A stretch of 36,112 bases of DNA from Bradyrhizobiaceae bacterium (GCA_947481635.1 CANKHJ010000025.1:1-36112), one strand, 5' to 3'; shown: positions 1 through 8,457, numbered from the stretch's first letter. Program-made: numbers and translations. The notes: a model not told the origin generated them from the sequence alone.

Positions 1-97
1 CGATGGTGCGAAACAGCGACGATGCAACAAAGGCGCTAAGCAAGATCACTGCGACGGCCGAGCCGACCACGAATTCATGGTTCTGCAACGCTTCCAC
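1..97 (-). CDS. N-terminus of a probable membrane protein, cut by the window edge
   Basis: A reading frame starts at a GTG (97-95) on the minus strand and runs off the left edge after about 32 codons. A strong GGGAGGGAG ribosome binding site lies just upstream, and an in-frame stop at 115-113 rules out a longer start. The peptide begins MEALQNHEFVVGSAVAVILL and continues as a hydrophobic stretch, so residues of about 9-28 look like a signal anchor or first transmembrane helix. The family cannot be told from this fragment. It diverges from the quinone reductase gene at 220. Confidence 0.45.
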   Translation of the reverse strand, partial: MEALQNHEFVVGSAVAVILLSAFVASSLFRTI

Positions 98-134
98 AAC
101 TCCCTCCCACGCTCAACGCTACCCCACCAATAGT

Positions 135-162
135 TCCGGCAAAATGATGCCCTTTTGCCGGA
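135..162. promoter_or_regulatory. Perfect 10-bp inverted repeat between divergent genes
   Basis: TCCGGCAAAA (135-144) is followed, after an 8-base spacer, by its exact reverse complement TTTTGCCGGA (153-162). It lies between two start codons that face outward (97 on minus, 220 on plus). A dimeric repressor operator is therefore a better guess than a terminator. No regulator gene is in view, so its partner is unknown. Confidence 0.4.
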
Positions 163-182
163 CCTGTTTCAAGACGATACAA

Positions 183-207
183 GGTGGAGAATCCACCGTT
201 CCGGTGG
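183..207 (+). promoter_or_regulatory. Two mutually exclusive leader hairpins ahead of the quinone reductase start
   Basis: GGTGGA-GAA-TCCACC (183-197) and CCACC-GTTCC-GGTGG (193-207) are both perfect stems and share the CCACC arm, so only one can form at a time. They end three bases before the GGGAG ribosome binding site (210-214) of the gene at 220. This could tune translation, or it may be chance in GC-rich DNA. Confidence 0.3.
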
Positions 208-219
208 CCGGGAGTTCTC

Positions 220-1155
220 ATGGCAACGATGCTGGCGGCACGGGTGAATGCGTTTGGCGGACCCGAAGTACTGACGCTCGAACAGGTACCGATCCCCGAG
301 CCGAAAGAAGGGGAAGTGCTGCTGGCCATTCGCGCGGCGAGCATCAATCCGGTCGACTACAAGACCCGCGCCGGCAAATATCCGGGGGTCACCGCGGCCG
401 ACCTGCCGCGCACGCTCGGGCGCGACGGCTCCGGTGTGGTCGCGAAGCTCGGTCCCGGCGTCAGCGACGTGAAGGAAGGCGATGCGATCTACGCGATGAT
501 CGGACGCAACCGCGGCACCTGGGCTGAATACGTCATCCTCAAAGCCGACGAACGCGTCGCGAAACCAAAGACACTCGATCATGCGCATGCCGGCGCAACG
601 CCGCTTGCCGCCCTCACCGCCTGGCAGGCCTTGTTCGATCATGGCGGGGTGCAGGCCGGACAGCGCGTGCTGATCCATGCCGCCTCCGGCGGGGTCGGGC
701 ATTTCGCGACCCAGTTCGCGAAGCTGAAAGGCGCGCATGTGATCGCGACCGCGTCGGGCGACGGCATCGCCTTTGCCCGCGCGCATGGCGCCGATGAGGT
801 GATCGACTACAAGACCCAGCGCTTCGACGACGTCGTGAAGGACGTCGACGTGGTGTTCGACACCATGGCCGGCGAAGTACAGGACCGCTCCTGGGCGGTG
901 CTCAAGAAAGGCGGCATTCTGGTCACGATCCTCGGACAGCCGAATGAGGAGAAGGCCAAGGCGCATGGTGTCCGCGCCGCGCGCTTCCTGTGCGCGATCA
1001 AGGCGGATCAGCTTGCCGAGATCGGAAGGCTGATCGATGACGGCAAGGTCCGCGTGGCGGTGCAGCAGAGCTTTGCGCTGGCGGATATGTTGAAAGCACA
1101 GGAGCTTGCGGAACGCGGCCCGATCCGCGGGAAGATCGTGATCGAAAACCGCTAG
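220..1155 (+). CDS. Zinc-free NADPH:quinone reductase-like MDR oxidoreductase
   Basis: A 311-residue medium-chain dehydrogenase/reductase of the quinone oxidoreductase branch, expected to reduce quinones or activated alkenes with NADPH in the cytoplasm. The N-terminal GroES-like domain opens MLAARVNAFGGPEVL. The Rossmann nucleotide loop AASGGVG is at about residues 154-160. The cysteines that bind catalytic zinc in alcohol dehydrogenases are absent, as expected for this branch. ATG 220 is chosen because GGGAG (210-214) is well placed and because the upstream in-frame GTG at 184 would run through the leader hairpins. It appears monocistronic, with a palindromic repeat after the stop. The exact substrate cannot be read from sequence. 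Confidence 0.85.
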   Translation: MATMLAARVNAFGGPEVLTLEQVPIPEPKEGEVLLAIRAASINPVDYKTRAGKYPGVTAADLPRTLGRDGSGVVAKLGPGVSDVKEGDAIYAMIGRNRGTWAEYVILKADERVAKPKTLDHAHAGATPLAALTAWQALFDHGGVQAGQRVLIHAASGGVGHFATQFAKLKGAHVIATASGDGIAFARAHGADEVIDYKTQRFDDVVKDVDVVFDTMAGEVQDRSWAVLKKGGILVTILGQPNEEKAKAHGVRAARFLCAIKADQLAEIGRLIDDGKVRVAVQQSFALADMLKAQELAERGPIRGKIVIENR

Positions 1156-1192
1156 CGGGTGTTCCAGCCGCACTCAGGCCATACCCTCGGTC

Positions 1193-1278
1193 GTCATGCC
1201 CGCGAAAGCGGGCATCCAGTACTCCGCGGCCCATCGATAGGACACGGCGTACTGGACCCCCGCTTTCGCGGGGGTGAC
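1193..1278. repeat. Dispersed palindromic repeat, short form (86 bp)
   Basis: Outer arms GTCATGCCCGCGAAAGCGGG and CCCCCGCTTTCGCGGGGGTGAC are inverted copies of each other. Inner arms read CCAGTAC and GTACTGG, around a core with CATCGATAGGA. It lies between the convergent ends of the quinone reductase and diguanylate cyclase genes, where it could also act as a two-way terminator. The same 86-bp form recurs at 8458-8543. Confidence 0.8.
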
Positions 1279-1312
1279 AAGCGGTGATTGGGACTCAAGT
1301 GTGCGTTAACGC

Positions 1313-2587
1313 CTAAGCCGCGACGCCGGCTTTGTTTTGCTTCGACACCGGCACGACATTGTCTTTCTCTTCGCGGACCAGATCGAGACTTGCGATCTCG
1401 ACGCGATTGCGGCCGCGCGCTTTGGCGGTGTAGAGCGCCTGGTCGGCTTGGGCGAGCAGCGTCGGCAGGTCGACCCCGCTTTCCTCGATCGCGACCAGGC
1501 CAATGCTGACGGTGGCGCAGGCCTGCTTGCCGTCGACTTCCATCGCGGCGTCGGCAAAGGCAGCGCGGACCTTTTCCGCCAGCGCATAGGCCTTGTCGCG
1601 GCTCGCGTCGGTCAGCACCGCCGCGAATTCTTCGCCGCCGAGACGGCCGACCACGTCGTGCGAGCGCAGGTTGGCTTTGGCGGAATCGGCGAAGACCTGC
1701 AGCACCCGGTCGCCGAGCGCGTGGCCGAAACGGTCATTGATCGACTTGAAGTGATCGAGGTCGACCAGCAGCACCGCGGTCGGCTTGAATGAATTGCCGT
1801 GACGCTTCAGGCGCTCGGCGCCCTCATGCAGAAAGGCTCGGCGGTTGGCGATGCCGGTCAGCGGATCGACCATCGCCGCGGTCTTGTGGCGCAGTTCGGT
1901 GCGCTCCTTGGCCATGGCGAGCAGGATGAACGCGATCGCGATGGTGAAGAGCAGCGCCTCGAAGCTGAGCACCGTAAGCCAGACGCTGTCGAACACCTGG
2001 TTGGTCGACGACCAGGGCAGGAACGCCGCGATCGGCGTGCGCAGCAGGAACAGCGCGCCATGCGCGAACAGCATGAAGATCGCCGGCCAGCGCGACACCA
2101 GCGGCTCGCTGCGGCCGCGCCAGAATTCGTAAGCGGTGAGCCAGGTGTAAGTCGTGATGATACCGGCGCCGAGCAGGAAGCGCAGGTCGCGCGCCTCGGC
2201 AATGAAAGGCACATTCGCCAGCGCCAGATAGATCACGGCGCCAGCCACCACATAAAGCGGATTCACCGGCCGGCCGTCGAACACCCGCGCGCCGGCCCAT
2301 AGCACGGCGTAAGTCGTGAACAGGATGGCGTTGGCGAAGTCGATCGAGATCAGTTCGCTGACGCTGCCATACATGCCGAACAGCACGACCGAGCCGGCGC
2401 GCAGGATATGCGCACTGCCCCACCACGCTACCGCCCGGATCTGCGCATTCTGCACCCATGCGAACAGCAGCAGCAGCCCGAGAATGGCTTCGACGTAAAT
2501 CGTCACCATGAACAGCGTATTGACGTCCAGAGTCATTTGCGCACCGAACACCGTCGCTCCAGCCCAAGAGCCGCCCATTGAAGTCAT
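1313..2587 (-). CDS. Membrane diguanylate cyclase (GGDEF domain)
   Basis: Makes cyclic di-GMP from two GTP. The N-terminal ~230 residues hold about six hydrophobic helices, a membrane sensor module of no recognised named type. The C-terminal ~180 residues are a GGDEF domain. The active-site signature is intact as GGEEF (residues ~317-321), with DPLTGIANRR at its start. An RxxD inhibitory site (RSHD) lies exactly five residues before GGEEF, so feedback inhibition by c-di-GMP is expected. No EAL domain is present. Start choice is uncertain: ATG 2587 is taken, a TTG at 2596 follows GAGG very closely, and ATG 2536 (MTLDVNTLF) sits just before the first helix. It diverges from cysteine synthase across a possible shared promoter. 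Confidence 0.9.
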   Translation of the reverse strand: MTSMGGSWAGATVFGAQMTLDVNTLFMVTIYVEAILGLLLLFAWVQNAQIRAVAWWGSAHILRAGSVVLFGMYGSVSELISIDFANAILFTTYAVLWAGARVFDGRPVNPLYVVAGAVIYLALANVPFIAEARDLRFLLGAGIITTYTWLTAYEFWRGRSEPLVSRWPAIFMLFAHGALFLLRTPIAAFLPWSSTNQVFDSVWLTVLSFEALLFTIAIAFILLAMAKERTELRHKTAAMVDPLTGIANRRAFLHEGAERLKRHGNSFKPTAVLLVDLDHFKSINDRFGHALGDRVLQVFADSAKANLRSHDVVGRLGGEEFAAVLTDASRDKAYALAEKVRAAFADAAMEVDGKQACATVSIGLVAIEESGVDLPTLLAQADQALYTAKARGRNRVEIASLDLVREEKDNVVPVSKQNKAGVAA

Positions 2588-2723
2588 GGCGATCAATTAC
2601 CTCTATGGGGGCAAAAAATGGGTGAATACACGTAAAATCCCTGGGTTAATGCGCATGTATGGTTTCGAGATACTTTCCGGCGCTGCGCAATGCGACCAGT
2701 TTTAAGGAATCGGATTAGAGACC

Positions 2724-2752
2724 GTTATACATCCATAGGTTGTATAATTCAA
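2724..2752 (-). promoter_or_regulatory. Candidate promoter of the diguanylate cyclase gene
   Basis: On the minus strand TTGAAT (2752-2747) and TATAAC (2729-2724) are separated by 17 bp, a sigma70-like arrangement. It overlaps the cysK promoter candidate on the other strand. Confidence 0.35.
2725..2748 (+). promoter_or_regulatory. Perfect dyad overlapping the cysK -10 box
   Basis: TTATACA (2725-2731) and TGTATAA (2741-2747) form a perfect 7-bp inverted repeat with a 9-bp spacer. A consensus -10 box TATAAT (2743-2748) overlaps its right arm, about 90 bases before the cysteine synthase start. No good -35 is visible, which would fit an activated promoter. The dyad also covers the divergent minus-strand promoter, so one factor could control both genes. 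Confidence 0.4.
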
Positions 2753-2835
2753 TTGTATCCCGCTAAACTCCCTCAACTTGTCTGACCCGGACCGCTCCTT
2801 TACGGTCGCCGCCCTACCAAACGGGTCCATTTCAC

Positions 2836-3873
2836 ATGAAAATCGTCGACGGGATCGTCGGAGCCATCGGCAATACCCCCCTGATCGAACTCAAGGGCGC
2901 CTCGGCCGCGACCGGCTGCCGGATCCTCGGCAAGGCCGAATTCATGAATCCCGGCCAGTCGGTGAAGGACCGCGCCGCGCTGTTCATCATCCAGGATGCG
3001 GTGCGCAAGGGTCAGCTCCGGCCCGGCGGTGTGATCGTCGAGGGCACCGCCGGCAATACCGGCATCGGGCTCGCGCTGGTCGGTAATGCGCTGGGCTTCC
3101 GCAGCGTCATTGTGATCCCCGAGACCCAGAGCCAGGAGAAGAAGGACATGCTGCGGCTGGCCGGCGCCGAGCTGGTCGAGGTGCCCGCGGTCCCCTATTC
3201 CAACCCGAATAATTACGTGAAGCTGTCCGGCCGCCTCGCCGAACAGCTCGCGCGCACCGAGAAGGCCGGCGCGATCTGGGCGAACCAGTTCGACAATGTC
3301 GCCAACCGCGACGCGCATATCGAGACCACCGGCCCGGAAATCTGGCAGCAGACCGACGGCAAAGTCGACGGCTTTTCCTGCGCAGTCGGCACCGGCGGCA
3401 CACTCGCCGGCATCGCGATCGCGCTGAAACAACGCAATCCGAAGATCCGCATCGCGCTGGCCGACCCGATGGGGGCAGCGCTCTACAGCTACTACACCAG
3501 CGGCGTGCTGAAGGCCGAAGGCTCCTCGATCACCGAAGGCATCGGCCAGGGCCGCATCACCAAGAATCTCGAAGGCGCGCCGATCGATACCGCCTACCAG
3601 ATCCCCGACGAAGAAGCCGTGCCGATCATCTTCGACCTGCTGCTGAAGGAAGGCCTCTGCATGGGCGGCTCGACCGGCATCAACGTCGCCGGCGCGATCC
3701 GTCTCGCCAAGGAGATGGGACCCGGCCACACCATCGTGACCATCCTCGCCGATTACGGCACGCGCTATCAGACCAAGCTGTTCAACCCGGAATTCCTGCG
3801 TTCGAAGGGATTGCCGGTGCCGGAATGGCTGGAGCGCAAGGTGAATATCGCGGTGCCTTACGAGAAGGCGTGA
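2836..3873 (+). CDS. cysK: Cysteine synthase (O-acetylserine sulfhydrylase)
   Basis: A PLP enzyme that joins sulfide to O-acetylserine to give cysteine and acetate. The Schiff-base lysine is K44 in NPGQSVKDRAA. The substrate loop reads EGTAGNTGIGLA, where classical CysK has a P-T-S-G-N-T version. The phosphate-binding glycine loop is AVGTGGTLAG. At 345 residues it is about 30 longer than E. coli CysK, which is usual for this alphaproteobacterial subgroup. Cystathionine beta-synthase-type activity cannot be excluded, but no CBS regulatory domain is present. It is the first gene of a sulfur module with the two genes downstream, 71 bases before the sulfurtransferase. Confidence 0.9.
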   Translation: MKIVDGIVGAIGNTPLIELKGASAATGCRILGKAEFMNPGQSVKDRAALFIIQDAVRKGQLRPGGVIVEGTAGNTGIGLALVGNALGFRSVIVIPETQSQEKKDMLRLAGAELVEVPAVPYSNPNNYVKLSGRLAEQLARTEKAGAIWANQFDNVANRDAHIETTGPEIWQQTDGKVDGFSCAVGTGGTLAGIAIALKQRNPKIRIALADPMGAALYSYYTSGVLKAEGSSITEGIGQGRITKNLEGAPIDTAYQIPDEEAVPIIFDLLLKEGLCMGGSTGINVAGAIRLAKEMGPGHTIVTILADYGTRYQTKLFNPEFLRSKGLPVPEWLERKVNIAVPYEKA

Positions 3874-3944
3874 GATACATCAGCGCGGGTTGCACAGGCG
3901 GCGTAGCTGTCCGATGCTGAGCGCTTGAACAAAGGACACGCCTG

Positions 3945-4799
3945 ATGCCGGAACAATTGCCTTCGAAGTGGCTGGTCTCGACCGAATGGCTGGCGGAGCG
4001 GCTCGGCCGTCCCGAGGTCGTGGTAGTGGATGGATCATATTACCTGCCGGCGCAGAAGCGCGACGCGCCCGCCGAATACGCGGCCGGGCATATTCCCGGC
4101 GCGGTGTTCTTCGATATCGAGAAGGTCGCGGATGATTCCACCGACCTGCCGCACATGCTGCCGGGGCCGGATCAATTCGGCCAGGCGGCCGGCGCGCTCG
4201 GCATCGGCAAAGGCGACACCATCGTGGTCTATGACGGCGCCGGGCTTTTCTCCGCGCCGCGGGTGTGGTGGACGTTCCGGCTGTTCGGCGCGCAGAACGT
4301 GTTCATCCTCGACGGTGGACTAGCGAAGTGGAAGGCGGAAGGCCGGCCGGTCGACGCCAACGCCATCAAGCCCGAGCCGCGCCGCTTCGCTGCCGAAATG
4401 GATACCCGTCTGGTCGCCGGACTCGCCGACGTGCAGATGGCGCTCGCCAATGCCAAAATTCAGATCGTCGATGCGCGCTCGGCGGAACGTTTCCGCGGCG
4501 AAGCGCCCGAGCCACGGCCCGGGCTGCGCGCCGGCCACATGCCCGGCGCGTTCAACGTGCCCAGCACCGCCGTGATGGAGAATGGCCGGCTGCGCTCGCC
4601 GGACGAGTTGCGCAAGGCGTTCATCGCCGGCGGCGTCGATCTCAACAAGCCGGTGATCACGTCCTGCGGTTCGGGCGTGACCGCGGCGACGCTGTGGCTC
4701 GCGCTCGATGCCATCGGCAAGACGCCGGTCGGGCTTTACGATGGATCATGGACCGAATGGGGCGGCCGGCCCGACATGCCGGTCGTGACCGGGAAGTAG
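3945..4799 (+). CDS. sseA: 3-mercaptopyruvate sulfurtransferase (tandem rhodanese)
   Basis: Moves sulfur from 3-mercaptopyruvate to a thiol or cyanide acceptor through an enzyme persulfide. At 284 residues it carries two rhodanese domains. The first (about 10-130) lacks a catalytic cysteine, and the second (about 160-280) has the active-site loop CGSGVTA with C241. That loop is the mercaptopyruvate type rather than the thiosulfate type (CRKGVT). The ATG at 3945 follows AAAGGAC at a good distance. Being between cysteine synthase and a persulfide dioxygenase, it probably handles persulfide arising from cysteine breakdown. Confidence 0.9.
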   Translation: MPEQLPSKWLVSTEWLAERLGRPEVVVVDGSYYLPAQKRDAPAEYAAGHIPGAVFFDIEKVADDSTDLPHMLPGPDQFGQAAGALGIGKGDTIVVYDGAGLFSAPRVWWTFRLFGAQNVFILDGGLAKWKAEGRPVDANAIKPEPRRFAAEMDTRLVAGLADVQMALANAKIQIVDARSAERFRGEAPEPRPGLRAGHMPGAFNVPSTAVMENGRLRSPDELRKAFIAGGVDLNKPVITSCGSGVTAATLWLALDAIGKTPVGLYDGSWTEWGGRPDMPVVTGK

Positions 4800-4858
4800 C
4801 CGGCGCACATCTGCTAGACTGGCGCCGGAATCGTCGCTGGAGTTTTGCAGGACGTCGC

Positions 4859-5896
4859 ATGATCTTTCGCCAGCTCTTCGACAGCGTCTCGGGGACCTAT
4901 ACCTATCTGCTCGCCAGCCGGCGCGGCGGCGAGGCGCTGATCATCGATCCGGTGATCGAGAAGGTCGACCGCTATCTCCAGCTCGTCAAAGAGCTCGACC
5001 TCAAGCTGGTCAAGGCGGTCGACACCCATATCCATGCCGACCACATCACCGGGCTCGGTGCGCTGCGCGACCGCACCCATTGCATCACAGTGATGGGCGA
5101 AATGGCGAAGGTCGACGTGGTCTCGATGCGCGTCGCCGAGGGCGACACGCTGACCATCGAAGGGCTCACGCTCGACGTGCTGTACACGCCGGGCCATACC
5201 GACGATTCCTACAGCTTCAAGACCGCCGACCGCGTGTTCACCGGCGACACGCTGCTGATCCGCGGCACCGGCCGCACCGACTTCCAGAACGGCGATCCGC
5301 GCGCCCAATACGACTCGATCTTCAACAAGCTGCTGCGCCTGCCCGACGAGACGCTGGTGTTTCCCGCGCATGATTATAAAGGCGACACCGTCTCCACCAT
5401 CGGCGAGGAGCGCCGGCATAACCCGCGGCTCCAGGTCGCCGGCATCGACGAATACGTCGCGGTGATGAACAGCCTCAAGCTCTCCAATCCGAAGATGATG
5501 GACGTCGCGGTGCCGGCGAACCTGCATCAGGGCCTGGCGCAGGCCGAGATCGCGCGACGCGGCTGGGCGCTCTCAGCCAGCGAGGCGATGGCGCTGCAAG
5601 GCAAGCCTGGCATCGCGCTGATCGACCTGCGCGAACGCAGCGAGCGCGAGAAGCACGGCGTCATTCCGGGCTCGCTGCATGCCCCCTACCCCGACCTGCA
5701 GGACAATCTCCGCCCCGGCGGGATGCTGCACGAACTCGCCACCGCGACCGGCCGGCGCATCGTATTCTATTGCGCCTTCGGCGAACGCTCGGCGATGGCG
5801 GTGCAGGCGGCACAGGATTCCGGGCTGACGGCGGCGTGCCATATCCAGGGCGGGATCGACGCGTGGAAACGCGCGGATGGGCCGTTGGTACGGTAA
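4859..5896 (+). CDS. Persulfide dioxygenase-rhodanese fusion (ETHE1-like)
   Basis: A 345-residue fusion of an ETHE1-type metallo-beta-lactamase-fold dioxygenase (about 1-240) and a C-terminal rhodanese domain (about 250-345). The dioxygenase oxidises glutathione persulfide to sulfite. Metal motif THIHADH holds H57, H59, D61 and H62. H113 (TPGHTDDSY) and D130 (FTGDTLL) match the mononuclear iron ligands of ETHE1, and GTGRTDFQ is typical of that family. The rhodanese loop is CAFGERS with C305, so both halves look active. This domain order is known from bacterial PRF proteins, where the rhodanese can exchange sulfur between thiosulfate and glutathione persulfide. The ATG at 4859 follows GCAGGA. 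It ends six bases before the convergent monooxygenase gene. Confidence 0.9.
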   Translation: MIFRQLFDSVSGTYTYLLASRRGGEALIIDPVIEKVDRYLQLVKELDLKLVKAVDTHIHADHITGLGALRDRTHCITVMGEMAKVDVVSMRVAEGDTLTIEGLTLDVLYTPGHTDDSYSFKTADRVFTGDTLLIRGTGRTDFQNGDPRAQYDSIFNKLLRLPDETLVFPAHDYKGDTVSTIGEERRHNPRLQVAGIDEYVAVMNSLKLSNPKMMDVAVPANLHQGLAQAEIARRGWALSASEAMALQGKPGIALIDLRERSEREKHGVIPGSLHAPYPDLQDNLRPGGMLHELATATGRRIVFYCAFGERSAMAVQAAQDSGLTAACHIQGGIDAWKRADGPLVR

Positions 5897-5902
5897 GTGT
5901 TG

Positions 5903-7477
5903 TTATTGCGGTGAAAGTTGATCTAGCCACCTTCGCGTCAATTGATCCAGACTGCCCTGATCGCCGGCATATCCATAAACATAGAAATCCGGACGCAGGA
6001 TCATCGCTGCCGCGTCATGCTGCGTGAGCCAGTTCTGCAAACGTCTGTCGGTGTCGGCAACCCGTATCACGCCCGGCCCGGGTTGTGACTGATCCAACGT
6101 GACGATACGGCCCCCGATACGGGTCCAATCCGCAATCGTCTCCGCCGACAGCAAATCAGCTCGAGCCACGATCAGCACAAAGCCGCCGCCAGTGATCTGG
6201 TCCAGCAACGCGCGCCGGCCGTCATCGGTCGTGACATAAGGATGAACGAACCGCTCCCCCGCACCAGGCGCGACGATGCCGTCACGGATCGGCGGAATGA
6301 GATCGCCCGCCGTAGCCGGCGCCGGCTTCCCCATCGCTTCGCGCAGGCGCAGGTCGCGCTCGCGCGCGACCGCCGGATCGCGTTCACAGATATAGCGGCC
6401 GGCCTGCATCGCGGCGCCGACCACCGCGCGGACATGCGGATCGCGTTCCACCTGATAGCTGTCGAGCAAGGCCGGCGCGCTTTTCCCCGACACGACGCGC
6501 CCGAGTTTCCACGCGAGGTTCGCAACGTCGCGCATGCCGTGGCACATGCCCTGGCCGAAGAATGGCGGCGTCTGGTGCGCGGCGTCGCCGGCAAGGAACA
6601 CGCGGCCGTCCTGCCAGCGCTCGGCGACCAGGCCGTGGAAGCGATAGACCGCGGCGCGGGTCAGGCGATAACTCCGGCCTTCGACATAAGGCGCGATCAG
6701 CGCGGCGATCCGCTCCGGCCCGACCATCTCGGCGTCGGTTTCCCCGGGCAGCAGCATGAACTCCCATCGGCGATGCTGTCCCCTACCCGGCACCAGAGTC
6801 GCCGGACGTTTCGGATCGCACAGCATCACCGACACGGATTGCAGATCCGCGGCAGCAGGCACGCCGCTGAAATCGGGGAATGTGATCGGGCCGTCGACCG
6901 CGGCGTCAACCACCAGCCAAGGCTCGTCGAAATCGAGATCGATCAGCGGGATGCCGAGCAGTTTTCGGGTCGGGCTGCTGGCGCCGTCGCAGGCCACCGC
7001 ATAGCGCGCGGCGATCTTGTCCATGGTGCCGCCGGACGCAACCGTGATGCCGACGCCATGCTGGTCCTGCTGCAACGCAGTCATGGTCGTGCCGCTGCGC
7101 AAGGTGACATGGGGATAGCGCGCCATCGCGTCGCGCAACGTCTGCTCCAGCTCGGGCTGATAGAAAAAATAGTCATTGGCCCAGCCGAACAGCTTCGGCA
7201 GTCCCGCGGTGCCGAGATAACGGATCACGCCGCCATCGGCGCCGATATGGACGTGGCCCTGCGCTTCGCGCATCTGCGGCAACAAGGTCTCAGCAAGTCC
7301 GACACTGTTAAACAGCCGCATCATCTCATGATCGATATGCACGGCGCGCGGCATTGCATAAGGCGCGCTCTCGCGCTCGATCACGATGGTGCGCAGCCCG
7401 GCCGCGCCAAACAGATTGGCCGCCATCGCGCCAATCGGGCCGCAGCCGATAATGGCGACGTCGTAGGTCGTGGTCAT
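5903..7477 (-). CDS. FAD-dependent aromatic monooxygenase, MhpA-like
   Basis: A 524-residue flavoprotein hydroxylase of the group containing 3-(3-hydroxyphenyl)propionate hydroxylase. It should hydroxylate a phenolic ring with NAD(P)H and O2. FAD motifs are GCGPIG (11-16) with the ribose-binding acidic residue in IVIERE, DG in CDGASSPTRKL (164-165), and GD in FLAGDAAHQTPPF (297-298). The C-terminal ~130 residues form the thioredoxin-like tail of this family. ATG 7477 is chosen because the family begins at the Rossmann strand MTTTYDVAIIG; the frame is open further upstream only by chance. It lies 17 bases after the VOC gene in the same operon, suggesting ring hydroxylation followed by cleavage. 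The substrate is unknown. Confidence 0.85.
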   Translation of the reverse strand: MTTTYDVAIIGCGPIGAMAANLFGAAGLRTIVIERESAPYAMPRAVHIDHEMMRLFNSVGLAETLLPQMREAQGHVHIGADGGVIRYLGTAGLPKLFGWANDYFFYQPELEQTLRDAMARYPHVTLRSGTTMTALQQDQHGVGITVASGGTMDKIAARYAVACDGASSPTRKLLGIPLIDLDFDEPWLVVDAAVDGPITFPDFSGVPAAADLQSVSVMLCDPKRPATLVPGRGQHRRWEFMLLPGETDAEMVGPERIAALIAPYVEGRSYRLTRAAVYRFHGLVAERWQDGRVFLAGDAAHQTPPFFGQGMCHGMRDVANLAWKLGRVVSGKSAPALLDSYQVERDPHVRAVVGAAMQAGRYICERDPAVARERDLRLREAMGKPAPATAGDLIPPIRDGIVAPGAGERFVHPYVTTDDGRRALLDQITGGGFVLIVARADLLSAETIADWTRIGGRIVTLDQSQPGPGVIRVADTDRRLQNWLTQHDAAAMILRPDFYVYGYAGDQGSLDQLTRRWLDQLSPQ

Positions 7478-7494
7478 GGTGGAAGTCCCGGCGC

Positions 7495-8406
7495 TCAGGT
7501 GCGGTGTCCGTCCGCGGTGAACCGGAACAGCTCCTGGATCCGCGCAAGCCGCTTGGTCTGCGGCTGCGTGATGCCCCATTGGTCGGAGCGGCCGGGCGGG
7601 AACTTCCAGTGGTCCGGGCCACGCGGCACGTAGCTGTCGTCGATCTGGAGCACTTCGGTGGTGTATTCGAGCGGCAATTCTTCGGGTCCTGCGAAATAGG
7701 CGAAGACGTTGTTGCCCGGCCCATGACGGCCGACGCCCCATTCGATCGGATAGCCGTTGTCGATCATCCGGCCGGCGCCACGCATGACGGAGTCGATATC
7801 CAGCATGTCGAAGGCGATATGATTGAGCGTCGCATTCCTGGCATTGACCACCGCGACCGAGAAATGATCCGGGCAATCGGCATGGAGAAAGCGCGCGCGG
7901 CCGGATTCGTCGATCAGGCGGAAGCCGAGGATCTCGACCAGGAAATCGGCAGTGCGGGCATAATCCGCGGCGTTGAGATTGATATGCGTGACCTTGTGCG
8001 GATGGTCGGCGACCGGCGTCGATGCGCCGCCGTGATCGCGCGCCTCGGTCAGCAGGATGAAGTTGCGCGCTTCGCTGTCCTTGAAGCCGAAACCAAATCC
8101 ACCGGCCGCGCCCCCAAGGGCATGCGGTGCCTCAACGTTCGGGATCGCAGCTTTGACCTTGGCGTGCAGCGCGTGAAGCTGGGCCGCATCCGCCACGTCG
8201 AACACTACGCTGCGGATCGCGGGCCCTTCCGCGCCGGGGGGATGCAGGCCGATGATGTGATGATAGGCGGCGGTGCCGCGGAAGCAGGTCGCGCCGGGTG
8301 ACGCGACTTCCGTGAGCTTCCAGACATTGCGATAGAAATCAGAGGCGGCTTTGACCGATGCGACGTCGATCTCGACGCTTCGGATACCGCGGACGCGTGG
8401 GATCAT
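7495..8406 (-). CDS. VOC-family protein, probable extradiol ring-cleavage dioxygenase
   Basis: 303 residues with two vicinal-oxygen-chelate modules (about 8-122 and 138-255), the layout of type I extradiol dioxygenases. The second module carries a plausible iron triad: H141 (KVTHINL), H196 (LNHIAFD) and E247 (LPLEYTTE). The first module lacks one. The fingerprint GNNVFAYFAGPEELPLEY resembles the extradiol signature. A catechol-type substrate made by the adjacent monooxygenase is a reasonable inference, but VOC proteins are diverse and a non-dioxygenase role is possible. The ATG at 8406 follows GAAGG. It is probably co-transcribed with the monooxygenase downstream. Confidence 0.75.
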   Translation of the reverse strand: MIPRVRGIRSVEIDVASVKAASDFYRNVWKLTEVASPGATCFRGTAAYHHIIGLHPPGAEGPAIRSVVFDVADAAQLHALHAKVKAAIPNVEAPHALGGAAGGFGFGFKDSEARNFILLTEARDHGGASTPVADHPHKVTHINLNAADYARTADFLVEILGFRLIDESGRARFLHADCPDHFSVAVVNARNATLNHIAFDMLDIDSVMRGAGRMIDNGYPIEWGVGRHGPGNNVFAYFAGPEELPLEYTTEVLQIDDSYVPRGPDHWKFPPGRSDQWGITQPQTKRLARIQELFRFTADGHRT

Positions 8407-8457
8407 GGACGGGCCTTCGTCGAAGTGAGCGACTGCTGGCTAACACACCCCACGCTC

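Noticed and set aside
3-527. A 174-codon plus-strand frame at the left edge
   Set aside because: It runs out of frame into the quinone reductase gene, is Arg/Gly-rich, and conflicts with the well-marked GTG start on the other strand.
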